DNA of 64,000 bases from Henckelia pumila (Eukaryota; Streptophyta; Magnoliopsida; Lamiales; Gesneriaceae): the NCBI RefSeq assembly GCF_033568475.1, contig NC_133123.1:62001-126000 (forward strand), in the 5' to 3' direction. This document shows positions 41,776 through 51,599 of this stretch, one piece after another. The notes beneath the pieces were generated by a model. The model did not search any database, had not been told where the DNA came from, and worked only from the letters and a program-made list of their open reading frames with translations. Within the stretch, counting starts at the first letter, position 1, and the number at the start of each line of letters is the position of its first letter. The translations under genes were made by a program, and so were the position numbers.

Positions 41776-44349
41776 ATGTCGATCCAGAAGACCTGCCTGG
41801 CAATCAACTTTGACTCCGTGGTTAAGGCAAACAATGCAGGAATTACAGAGGTCTTCACCATGCTTGAAGCCTCTGGACTGAAGAAATTTCTGGAATGCAG
41901 TGCCATCTGCGATTTGCCTGTTTTGAAGGAGTTCTTCACTACCGCTCAAATCGAGCATGGGACTATCAAATGCGTGATCAAGACAGAAGTCTACTCTTTC
42001 AATCAGCAGTTCTTCGCTAGCATTTTTGATCTGCCCTCCAGGGGTTTGACAAAATGCACGGATCTTCCAGACGGTAATTGCTCTTACTGGTTGAAGGAGT
42101 TCTCAACCACTGATGCTCCAATCAAACTGCCGGCCCAGAAGACATCTCTCAAAGCTCCATTCAGGCTCTTGACCAACATCGTAGCCAAGAATCTTCTGGC
42201 CAAGGCTGGTTCTTACGACAAAGTGACACTGGAGAAATTTCAATACATGGCGTGTATTGCCTCCAAGATCAACATAAACTGGTCAGACATTCTGTTCAAT
42301 ATTCTATGTGAAATGATCAGGGGCAAAGGGCAATCCGAGGGATTTGCTCTGCAAATTTGCCACATTTTGAGCACCCTTGGAGTGGACTTCTCCAAAACTG
42401 AGCCTCTGCATCCCACCAAATGGCTCAACAAGTCCACGATTCACAAATTTCTGAACAAAAAGGAGACTGCGGTCGACACCTTGCCCGCTACCGCAAAGGT
42501 TATTGCTATCCCACAACCGCTTTCAACGGTTCCGGTCGTGACCAAACCAGTCGACACCAAAAAGTCTGCCAAGCGCCAACTGATCATCGAATCTGACTCT
42601 GAAGACGAATCACGTGAGAATGTTCCACTGATTCAAGCTTTCAGCAAATCATCTCCTTCTCTATCCAAAGCAGCTGTGTCATCTACGCCTGCAGGCGAGA
42701 AGAAGAGGCAGCACAAGAAGCTAAAGTCTCTGTCTGGCCTTGCTCCTACCCTGCCAACGGTCGAGACCACTACCGCTGCTGCTTCTACTGCTCCTCATCC
42801 TACAAAGGGTGTGACAATCCGGGAAGGTGCCTTATCAGCTCCTAAGGTCACTCTAGCTGATCCCAAAGACAAAGGAAAAGGTGTGATGATCTACACACCC
42901 AAGGCTCAACCAGCAGCTACGATAGAGCTAAATCTGATCATCTCACACGTCCTCCGCACTGTCAAGCGTCACCTACAACGCTTTGACAGATGGCATCACT
43001 CCCGCACACACCTGACTCTGGCTCAAATATTTCCTAAATGGAAATCTCTAAACCTTATTGAGCAAAAGATGCTTCTATTTGCTGATACTAAAGACATCGT
43101 GGAGGCTTTGGGAAGAAGACAGCTCATAGACTTGAAGCTTCGAGGAAGCCTGCTATCTCTGTTAATTAATGAGCGTGTCAAGAATTTCAAATCTAAGAGT
43201 TCTACCGCTGCCGATGACTTTGTGATTTTGACTGGACTACAGGATAGTCTACGTCAAATCACTCAACTGCTTCAGCACTATCAAGCTCTCAACACTGACA
43301 ACACACCAGCTTCAGCAGCCTGTTTACAAGCTTATGTGCTGGAAGGACAAGTGATGATGAAGACCTTTCTCACTCAAGATCAGGATGAGGAAGACGTCTA
43401 TGCTTTTTCTTCTTCAGATGGGATTCTGACCGATCTCATCACTGCCGACCTCTTTCAATCATCTGCTCTAAAATCGAGTGTGGCAGCCTCTTCATCGGTC
43501 GACCCCTCCTCCACCGCAGTCCAAGCAGTCACTCAACCGGAAGTAGTTGTGATTGCTCACTCCTTTCCAGTGACGACCGCTTTCACCTCTCCAAGTCATC
43601 CACAAGATGTTTCAGAAGTGGTTGCACAAGAGATACCTGTCACCTCTGTGACAGAGGCTCCTTGCAGTAGTACAGCAATAGTGCCCCCAATGGAGACACC
43701 AAGCACTATTGTATCACCTGCATCTCCAGTACAGCAAGTGACTGATGCTGATCAAGCACATCAACCGTCTCCATCCACTGAAAAGTTTATGGAAGATCTC
43801 ATCATGGATGAACCAAGTGCTGATCCTGATACTCCACCAACCATATTGGCTGCAGTCGAGACTATTACATCTCCAACTGTACCATTATTGGAGGGTCCAT
43901 CATCTAGCTCTCCAGCCAGATCACCATCACCACATCATCGTGAGCCTAGCCCGGTTTCACCAAGAAATGACCAACAAGGGCAAATGCTTCAGACTGATGA
44001 GTCTTTGATTGACGCCATGGCCGCAGCTCTAGATCATACCTTGATTAATAGGCTACATGAGCTCACGCAAACGGTTAGGTCCTTCTCTCAAGATATCACT
44101 AACTCCTCCTTCTCCGTTGATAATTCACGCCAGACGATGATTCGGCATTTCGAGACCGTGTCTCGAGATCTTGCTCGTATGACCACAGAAATCACTAATC
44201 ATCATCGCATTCAAATCAACACGCTCTCTACCGTCTCTGAACAAGTTATCCGCTCCGAAAATCGCCTTCACAAGCAGTTGAATGATCGGATGGACACTAT
44301 GCAAGCTACTCTACTTGCTCAACTCGATGCAAAGATTGACAATATGTAA
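41776..44349 (+). CDS. Third ORF (ORF3) of the Sirevirus, function unknown
   Basis: 857 uninterrupted codons in a different phase from pol, about 365 bases after it. Residues 1-230 look globular (for example FNQQFFASIFDLPSRGLTK). The middle is rich in Ser, Thr, Pro and Ala and probably disordered. The last 80-100 residues (LHELTQTVRSFSQDI to the end) are heptad-like and predicted by eye to be coiled coil. Sireviruses often carry an env-like ORF in this position. Here I see no signal peptide and no obvious membrane span, so an envelope role is not supported by the sequence. It resembles plant-transposon-type proteins common in Lamiales annotations as I recall. Confidence 0.75.
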   Translation: MSIQKTCLAINFDSVVKANNAGITEVFTMLEASGLKKFLECSAICDLPVLKEFFTTAQIEHGTIKCVIKTEVYSFNQQFFASIFDLPSRGLTKCTDLPDGNCSYWLKEFSTTDAPIKLPAQKTSLKAPFRLLTNIVAKNLLAKAGSYDKVTLEKFQYMACIASKININWSDILFNILCEMIRGKGQSEGFALQICHILSTLGVDFSKTEPLHPTKWLNKSTIHKFLNKKETAVDTLPATAKVIAIPQPLSTVPVVTKPVDTKKSAKRQLIIESDSEDESRENVPLIQAFSKSSPSLSKAAVSSTPAGEKKRQHKKLKSLSGLAPTLPTVETTTAAASTAPHPTKGVTIREGALSAPKVTLADPKDKGKGVMIYTPKAQPAATIELNLIISHVLRTVKRHLQRFDRWHHSRTHLTLAQIFPKWKSLNLIEQKMLLFADTKDIVEALGRRQLIDLKLRGSLLSLLINERVKNFKSKSSTAADDFVILTGLQDSLRQITQLLQHYQALNTDNTPASAACLQAYVLEGQVMMKTFLTQDQDEEDVYAFSSSDGILTDLITADLFQSSALKSSVAASSSVDPSSTAVQAVTQPEVVVIAHSFPVTTAFTSPSHPQDVSEVVAQEIPVTSVTEAPCSSTAIVPPMETPSTIVSPASPVQQVTDADQAHQPSPSTEKFMEDLIMDEPSADPDTPPTILAAVETITSPTVPLLEGPSSSSPARSPSPHHREPSPVSPRNDQQGQMLQTDESLIDAMAAALDHTLINRLHELTQTVRSFSQDITNSSFSVDNSRQTMIRHFETVSRDLARMTTEITNHHRIQINTLSTVSEQVIRSENRLHKQLNDRMDTMQATLLAQLDAKIDNM

Positions 44350-44706
44350 TCCTGCCTTGGCACTCAACTCACTGAGATCATCGTTCGACTCAACCAAGGT
44401 GATGCCAAAAAGGGGGAAGAAGAGCAACGTAGAGCAGCAGAGGCAAGAAGACGAGAAGAAGAGTCCAGAAGAAAGGAAGAAGCCGACAGAAGAAGAAGAG
44501 AAGGCGACAGGTCAGGCGATAGGTCGGGAGGAGCCAGTTGGTTCAAAAGATGAACAATCTTCACTTATCTCAGCTGCATCTCATTTTGACTTTCTTCTGT
44601 AGGTGTAATAAAAATGTTTATTGTACTTAATGAAATTCATTCTCTCAATGAAGTTCATTGTACTGCTTTCATATTGTTCTTGGGGCACTTAAGTTTTGTC
44701 ATCACC
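44350..44706 (+). other. 3' untranslated part of the Sirevirus
   Basis: About 360 bases between ORF3 and the polypurine tract, purine-rich (AGAAGAAGAG-type runs) up to about 44500. A first AAAAAGGGGGAAG tract at about 44407-44419 echoes the true polypurine tract. Confidence 0.5.
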
Positions 44707-44720
44707 AAAAAGGGGGAAAT
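44707..44720 (+). other. Polypurine tract of the copia element
   Basis: AAAAAGGGGGAAAT lies directly before the 3' LTR. Confidence 0.85.
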
Positions 44721-45982
44721 TGTTGAATCCGATATTTTGGTGATAACAAACAACAACTCATTGTATAGGAATGTGCTGCCAACCATTGTATTTCAGGAAT
44801 CTACTACAACTTCTACTGGAAGCTTGTCAACCGCCAATGTCTCTCGACCGGTTGAAGTCTCAAGCCTATCGACTGGTTATTCAAACCAGCAGAGGACAAA
44901 TATCCCTACCGGTAGAATGCCAACTGCCTATCAAGATATCTCGAGACAAGTACCTGTGACAAGATGTTCTTTGCAGGATCCTTTATTAAAAGCAGAACCG
45001 GCGTATCAGAAGATTTGTTGACTCCTGCAAATCAAGACAACAGGTTATACCAAAATGGCAAAAACACAGAATGACTGCAGATAAAGCACTCGACCGTTTA
45101 TTCCAGTTTTGGACCCTGGAAGTTGTCTGCAGTGTACGATCCTCATGCAGAATCATCAATGCATTTATGAGCATTAAATGTGCATTCAATGCAGCATCAG
45201 AACGTTCAAAATAAAGACGTTGATGATTGACCTATTTAAAGGGAGGATTGCTCAAGAAGGAAAAATAACAACAACAACAAAAAAAAGGGAACAACATCAA
45301 GTGATACGAGACAACGAAGAGAGACATTTCAATCACTTGAGTAATATCAGAAGTCCTCATCTGATATACTTGAGCACACTCACAAGATCATTCATCTGCT
45401 GCTCAAATAAACCCTCGCTTATAGTTCACGTATCTGATCATCAAGGATCATCCTAGGGTTTTCAAGCCTCTCGACCGCTCTGCAGTCTGAGAAGCTCAAC
45501 TCAACTATACTCAGTGTTGAAGAGACCTGAAGCTGCTCTGAAAGCTTCCACCAGTCTGATAAGAACTGAGAATCTTATCTGTGTAAATCTAGGAGTTTCG
45601 GATTAGGCATTGGATAAGTCCTAAGTCTGAAGTGGGTGTATTACAAGACGTTGTAATAACCAAAGTCTTCTAGTGAATTCCTTCCTAAGTGGAAGAAGGG
45701 GAGACGTAGAAGGATTAAGCCTTCGAACTTCCATAAAATCGTGCTTTAGCCTTTACTGCCATTTATCTTACATCCTGCTCATACATTGCTTTATAAACTT
45801 TGCATCACTAAAACCTCTGAACTAGTTCCGCACTATTTAAGTTGTTCAAAACGTTTTAGAAGTTGAGAAAACAGATTAAGTGAACTAAACCTCACTTGAT
45901 CATTTTTTTCTAAAGAAGGAGAAGAAAAGTTTCAGAGTGTATTCACCCCCCCCCCCCTCTACCCTCTGAACCGATCCCAACA
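44721..45982 (+). repeat. 3' LTR of the copia element
   Basis: 1262 bp, nearly identical to the 5' LTR. The only sizeable difference is the length of a C run near its end. Confidence 0.93.
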
Positions 45983-46235
45983 ACAACTAAAGAGATAAAA
46001 TAAGAAATATGAAATCAAATGAGTAAAACAATAGCTCTCAATAATTTTTTCATCATGTTTTATGTATGGAATCAAATGAGTAAAACAATAGCTCTCAATA
46101 ATTTTTTCATCATGTTTTATGTAAGTAATGTTTAAATATAAATCATATAATTAAATTAATTAGAAATTAATAAAAAAACTCATTAATTAGAGCCATTAAA
46201 TACACAAGGACAACAATGTAATTTCACAATGAAAC
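45983..46235. repeat. Tandem-repeat array, right part after the copia insertion
   Basis: Continues the array at 32926-34854. The junction AACTAAAGAGATAA is the normal continuation of the interrupted unit. It contains a recent exact-looking local duplication of about 57 bp (46011-46067 and 46068-46124), both with GAGTAAAACAATAGCTCTC. Confidence 0.65.
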
Positions 46236-46241
46236 CTATGT

Positions 46242-46389
46242 AGAGCTTCTTTCAAGTGCCCACCTACCATGTCCACTACCATGCCCACCAATGATGTGGC
46301 ACTATTCTATTGGATGTGATAAAGATGTGATAAATTGTAGGTCCAATAGAATAGTGTCACATCATTGGTGGGCACTTGAAAGAAACTTT
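46242..46389. mobile_element. Foldback element 1 of 3
   Basis: The left arm (TTTCAAGTGCCCACC, AATGATGTGGCACTATTCTA) is mirrored by the right arm (TAGAATAGTGTCACATCATT, GTGGGCACTTGAAAG). The arms span almost the whole unit, so it would fold into one long hairpin. It is followed by a TA microsatellite. Confidence 0.7.
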
Positions 46390-46390
46390 A

Positions 46391-46426
<36 letters not shown>

Positions 46427-46429
<3 letters not shown>

Positions 46430-46566
46430 TTCTTTTATGGTGCCCAGCACTATATGCCCACTTCATGTCCACCATGTACAATAGATGAGTTGACCGGTAC
46501 AATAGATGAGTTGACTTGTACATGATGGACATGAAGTGGGCATATAGTGTTGGGCATCATAAAAGA

Positions 46567-46570
<4 letters not shown>
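46427..46570. mobile_element. Foldback element 2 of 3
   Basis: The arms GTTCTTTTATGGTGCCCAGC and its mirror GTTGGGCATCATAAAAGAAC enclose CATGTCCACCATGTAC / GTACATGATGGACATG. The loop contains a 19-bp near-tandem GTACAATAGATGAGTTGAC. TA microsatellites flank both sides, as in rice Micron-type elements. Confidence 0.7.
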
Positions 46571-46608
<38 letters not shown>

Positions 46609-46612
<4 letters not shown>

Positions 46613-46788
46613 TAGAAAATTTCAGCTGCCCAACCAATGATGTCCAACTCATCCCCGACAACTAAAATCCGATAGTGGGTTTTAGTGATACAAAATTGTT
46701 TTAAAAAAAACAACTAAAACCCGGTAGTGGGTTTTAGTGGTCGGAAACGAGTTAGAAAAAAATGGTTGAACATCTGAAAATTACTCTA
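46609..46788. mobile_element. Foldback element 3 of 3
   Basis: The left arm (AATTTCAGCTGCCCAACCA, CCGACAACTAAAA) is an imperfect mirror of the right arm (TTTTAGTGGTCGG, TGGTTGAACATCTGAAAATT). The centre holds a repeated CGGTAGTGGGTTTTAGTG-like phrase. It follows a TA microsatellite of about 40 bases and abuts TATATA at its right end. Confidence 0.55.
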
Positions 46789-49517
46789 TATATGAAATTA
46801 AGATGTTTAGGAATCATTATAAAATAGAGAAGAATATAATGCTCTTGGTGTTATCATTTAATAGAATATTCTCTTATCTTACGTGTATAAAACTGGACCG
46901 GAGTTGTTAACTTTAATTTGTATAGTAATTTAGCTTATGCCGGAGTTTGAAAATGCTTCGTTAATAAACCAAATTATATAAAAAGAATATTATAGTATCC
47001 TCAGGTAAACTAATTTTGATATATTTTCTGAGTCCTTTTTATGCATGTTCATGATCTGTTGTTCTTAGGCATCCTATTTAAAGGAGTAAATAAACATTTC
47101 TCGCAATTTTTGAAATTATTTATAATGATCCAATATTATATATGTTTTGTTTTGTTTTAATTTAATTTTATTTTATTTATTGAAAATCATTTGTTTTTAA
47201 TATTTTTCCATTTTAATTTAGAATGTAAAATGAAAATATATATGAATTAACTTATATAAATTTAATATGATTATATACTCACCAAAACAACTACTTGCTA
47301 GTTGCTACCCATGTGAACTTCATTCATCTCTAGGTAAGTGCAAGCTTTTAATTTTCAGATTGAACAATAAACGGTGGTCCTGATAATATAATATGGGATT
47401 TTTAATCCAAATATTTATTCTGTTTAATTGGTTCTGGACAAGCTAGCTAGGACTCGATCGATAAATTATATATATATGTGTCAATATTATATATAATTAA
47501 ATGCATATTCATGCATGTAACTTGTTTGACCATTATATTGGTTTCCAATACTCGTGAGATTTTTGCTATGTATCCAAATATATACAGCACAATCTGCATG
47601 ACAAAAAGAATTCCTCATGATATATATAATATAGCCGTTTCCAGGAAATCTCTCTGCTTTTTGGAGAAAATTAAAGGCCAGCAGATCACACTATTAATTC
47701 TTAATACACAACCTAATTATTTATTTATTTATTAACTCCGAATTGAAGCTGCCTGCACCTCATTATCTGTACTTGCTCCTGCACTTGTTTGGATGAGCAG
47801 ACCATCACTGAAAATAAATAAAGAAATCAGATATATAAAATCATGATTATAGACATATAATATATGATTGCAATCATTGAATATTATGCCTTTTTTAAAA
47901 ATAAAAATAAAAATAGCAACTACCGAATCCCAGCTTAGGTCATTCTTTCTTTGACTAAGAGTACAGGCACAGCAGGAAGATCAGCTGCTTTTGACACATT
48001 TTGCTTATTTGATTCCTGTGATCACAATGTTACTGCATGTTATGCTGCCTGTCCCTCTTCATTAATTTGATGTCATCTGATTTCTGCTTATTATAACTTT
48101 CTTAACCTAATTAAATACATAATCTTTCAAGTTTCAACTAATACAATGAATTAATTTATTATTCAATTTCTTGTGGGTGTTATTTATACTCCATTTTTTT
48201 CTGTGTAATTATTAAAGGACAATGATACCAAAAAAAATCACAATTTTTTTTAAATATTATTCGTTAAATCACTTTTAGTTCCATTCCATCTTACAATATT
48301 ACTTTTTATTTCGAAAGTTTGAATTAAATTATGTTGCATCTTATTATTCTTTCTATGTTTTATTCCATGTCTTCTTATATTTTTATATTGTAATTAGAGA
48401 CAAAATAACTTTTTAAATTGATCACGGTTAAAGTTACTGACAGGTTTGTAATTTTAAAATAAAATGTTGATTGTGAACATGATTTCGTAAAAATATTTTA
48501 AAAATGGAAACAGAGTGGATAAAATAATTTTAATATTTAGCTAGTGGGCATATGTATAAAATGAATCGTGTTCAAAATAGTATATTTATGTTATAAAATT
48601 TTGAAGTTAATTACAAAGTATGTATTATACATTTTATAAACAAAATATAAAACAACAAAACATTTACTTTTAATATCAAAGTTTAATATATTTCATATTT
48701 ATCCAAGCTTTCACAAAATTTTGGTTAAATAAAAAATGTTTACATCTAATTAATAACTCTATCTTGTGAAAATTTAAGCAACATTTTGTTTACCTTTTCT
48801 CAAAAGATGGGATAAGGTATATAATAAAAACAATAAATTATAATAAGATATAAAAAAAAAAATTAGAGTTCTTCTTTGACACTATATTTGTATATGACGC
48901 AAAAATTATGATAAAATTTTAAAATATCAATTTTAGACTTTTAGTCGTTACCATGCAAAAGTATAGTATTCAATTTTTTTGGGAGAATCGAAATTATAAT
49001 ATAAGGAAGTGATATAGAAAAAAGATAGTGATATAAGCCTCAATTTTACAAGGACTATACATATATAGATGGCAATATTGAATGTTTTTCGATAATATAA
49101 TTAGCGCTAGTTAAACCGTTCATCATTATGCGTGCTTCAGGAAATACCAAATTTTTTTATTTAATTTCACACACCCATTTTTACCAAAATGGATGATTCC
49201 GTTCAGATATTATATTTCAGATAATTAATCAGAAATATATATATATTTTTTTAAAAAAAAAAAAATCGTAGCAAGCTTGGGAAATTAAATGCGACCTGGG
49301 CAGTATATAAATGGATGAAAGTAAATGCCGGAAAACGTGATCTTAATCAATGTAGAAAAACATATATAATTTTTCATATATATATAGCTAGAATTACTTC
49401 CATGTCGTTAAGATTACATGGATGGGTATTTCATTTAGGTTTATAAGGTAGGAAAATATATTATATTATATTATAACTATAAAATTAAATGATCGAAGCT
49501 AGCATCGGAATTCGAAT
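46789..49517. other. Intergenic, AT-rich, with two exon-like scraps
   Basis: Mostly AT-rich without a gene. On the minus strand, 47737-47814 reads SDGLLIQTSAGAST..., then a stop, after a TTTCAG acceptor. 47950-48020 reads ESNKQNVSKAADLPAVPVLLVKERMT, then a stop, after a cag. The two do not join in phase. They may be relics of a lost gene. From about 48,100 to 49,517 I see nothing. Confidence 0.3.
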
Positions 49518-49904
49518 TCAAAGCCAGAGAGCTCCTGCATCCTTGAGTAGAGGAACAAGAGTGCCATTGATGTGGCAAGTCAACACTTTCTCTATGCCAC
49601 CCAAGAACCTTCCGCCCACGAACACCGCCGGCACCACCAGCTGTGCATTGCCGCCACCGGAGAGGTGATAAAGCAGGGCCTGAATGTCTCCGCCAGATTC
49701 GTGGCGGTCCAGCTCCACAATGGCGGGGCCGACTCCCAGTCCCAAAAGCAATTGCTTCACAACGTGGCACATGCAGCAGCCGCTCATAGTGAACACCACC
49801 ACCGCATTGCTGGACGCCAGCAAGCTCAGTGTCTCGTACACAGGCTCCCACTTCACCATCATAACAGAAGACACCAACTTATCAGCTGCTGCTACTTGAT
49901 TCAT
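49518..49904 (-). CDS. CC-type glutaredoxin (ROXY/GRXC9-like)
   Basis: A single exon of 128 residues starting MNQVAAADK. The active site is CCMC at residues 43-46 (GCCMCHVV), the CC-type class found only in land plants. VVPAVFVGG (cis-Pro loop) and GGIEKVLTCHINGTLVPLL follow, and the protein ends in ALWL, the C-terminal motif needed for binding TGA bZIP factors and TOPLESS-type co-repressors. The frame is open upstream, but a TTATATATATATAA TATA-like box at 49957-49970 argues for the start at 49904. Family members act in the nucleus and cytosol in petal, anther, jasmonate/salicylate and nitrogen responses. Which ROXY it is I cannot say. A Mutator-like MITE lies 280 bases upstream. Confidence 0.88.
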   Translation of the reverse strand: MNQVAAADKLVSSVMMVKWEPVYETLSLLASSNAVVVFTMSGCCMCHVVKQLLLGLGVGPAIVELDRHESGGDIQALLYHLSGGGNAQLVVPAVFVGGRFLGGIEKVLTCHINGTLVPLLKDAGALWL

Positions 49905-49956
49905 TATTTTTTCAAAGTTATGAAGAATTAATATATTAAAGGGGGCGGTCGGGTGG

Positions 49957-49970
49957 TTATATATATATAA
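49957..49970 (-). promoter_or_regulatory. TATA box candidate of the glutaredoxin gene
   Basis: TTATATATATATAA lies about 53 bases before the glutaredoxin ATG, leaving a short leader. It excludes the longer reading frame that would start at 50006. Confidence 0.45.
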
Positions 49971-50183
49971 GTGCATGAAATAGTGATCGGAAAGATAAAG
50001 AGACACAATTCATTGGTGAAAGACCAAACAACTTTTTAAGGGTTTACAAAGCATGCATTTATAAGAGCATCTCTTTTACGTGACAAAAGACAGAGTAGTA
50101 GTAGTAGTACTGCAAAATATCAAGTACTATACTATACTAGCTAGGCTTCATTTCTGCGGCTGTGATTTCTTCTTCCTCGATCT

Positions 50184-50330
50184 GGGGTGAGACAATGCTG
50201 CACTCCTCCAGGTGCAGCATAGTCCTTGAATCAATAGGGCTCACATGAAAACATGTGGGACCCACATGTTATCATGTGAGTCCTCTCTTAATCCAAGGGC
50301 TTAGCTTCACCAGGTGTGCATAGTCTCATC
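50184..50330. mobile_element. Mutator-like MITE upstream of the glutaredoxin gene
   Basis: 147 bp between 9-bp direct repeats CCTCGATCT (50175-50183 and 50331-50339). The ends are inverted: GGGGTGAGACAATGCTGCAC and, read in reverse, GATGAGACTATGCACACC. The centre folds on CTCACATG...CATGTGAG around GTGGGACCCAC. Nine-base target repeats indicate the Mutator superfamily. Confidence 0.65.
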
Positions 50331-50339
50331 CCTCGATCT

Positions 50340-51380
50340 GTGGTTTATAATCTAATCCAGCATCACATCAACACTTCTCCTTACTATCCATCCACCGTTG
50401 GATGGAATATGGACTCGACGGACCCACCCATTTTTGTGAAATTAATTAAGGAGAGTAGTATATATATATATATAATCCCATTTAGTATAGAATTCGTATC
50501 TTGTAATGTCATTATTATTGATTTTAAATATACGTGGCATGGCATGTATTGCATGCATAGATTAAATGGGCCTGGTGTATCTTTATTATATTGATTAGCT
50601 TGATTCTGCATACTAGCTAGCTAGCTCATGCGTGTTTATTACTAATTAATATATGATTTTTTTGTTAAAAACCGACAGGCCGACAACCTATTCAGAAGAC
50701 TCGAATCGGCATATTTTATACAGACGGCATGTGTACATTGAATGGCTGGTCTCTGTATATTTGTGATCCATTTAACAAACCCAAACTCTATTTCTCAATG
50801 TAAAAATCAAGAAATCACGGTGAAATTAGCTTTCTATCTCTCTCATACTCACCTTTGACTGGTTTCCCATTTTTGGTATTCATTTATGGTTGAACTAAAC
50901 CTCTAAGAATATGAGTAAATTACATTGGATTGATGATGTACCGGAAACAGCTTCAAGTTTGTCAGTGACATTATAAAACACCAAGTATTCCTATTTATGA
51001 TGAAACGAGCAGTTAATTTTGTTGTTAAGAGCGCCCACAGTTGCATTTTAGATTCATGTTAAATAGATGATTATTAATTTTTAAGTGTTTCATTAAATTA
51101 ATATTATTATTATTTGATTAATAATACAAGAAACATCAACTTAATTTAAGGCGAGGTAAGCGAAAATCTTATTTGATTATTGAAAACTTCATAGACAAAT
51201 GAGACGGGTTCACATATTTATTGAGGCAGTAAATCAGCTAAAAACACGAAAAATACATGCGGCTGGAATTCAGAAGACGGTCATCAATTAACCTTTAAAC
51301 AATCACACAAGCATAGGATGATCTTAACTAGTAACATATTTACAGAGTGATAGCTAATACAGGCAGATGGCCGAAAATCC
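50340..51380. other. Intergenic between glutaredoxin and F-box genes
   Basis: AT-rich with a TA run at 50460-50473. No coding region is visible. It separates the 5' side of the glutaredoxin gene from the 3' end of the F-box transcript. Confidence 0.4.
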
Positions 51381-51599
51381 CAACACCGTAATGCTCATAA
51401 CATAGACCAGATGAAAGCAGGCACCTATCATCAATAGTTTTATTGTATAAAGTCACAGCTAAAGCTCATAATCAACCTTCGATTGAGATCACACATTCGT
51501 GATAGCCAGCAGCATAGCAAAGATAAACTTCTGTTACTTGTAGTGGTGTTATTCTCAGAGGTAAAATTTCAGGCTCTGCTTTTATCCTCCTTGGATTCC

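Larger units (their letters stand above)
34860..45982 (+). mobile_element. Ty1/copia LTR retrotransposon, Sirevirus (SIRE/Maximus-like), looks whole
   Basis: An 11.1-kb element on the plus strand with LTRs at 34860-36116 and 44721-45982, initiator-Met primer site, gag, pol in copia order (protease, integrase, reverse transcriptase, RNase H), a long third reading frame and a polypurine tract. It is flanked by the 5-bp duplication ACAAC at 34855-34859 and 45983-45987. The large gag, about 11 kb length and the extra ORF after pol are Sirevirus traits. It looks whole: the three long frames run without internal breaks. The LTRs differ at about five sites plus a C-run length, so the insertion is young, roughly 0.15 million years at 1.3e-8 per site per year. 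Confidence 0.93.

Noticed and set aside
41776-44349. A host gene captured by the retroelement
   Set aside because: Its position between pol and the polypurine tract is where Sireviruses carry an extra ORF, it lacks introns, and I recognise no host family.
49477-49851. Minus-strand frame of 124 codons over the glutaredoxin
   Set aside because: It is an overlapping phase of the glutaredoxin exon with no family features; the CCMC frame is the real one.
49904-50006. The longer glutaredoxin start at 50006
   Set aside because: The extra 34 codons cross a TATA-like box and have no similarity to the family; the ATG at 49904 fits family length.
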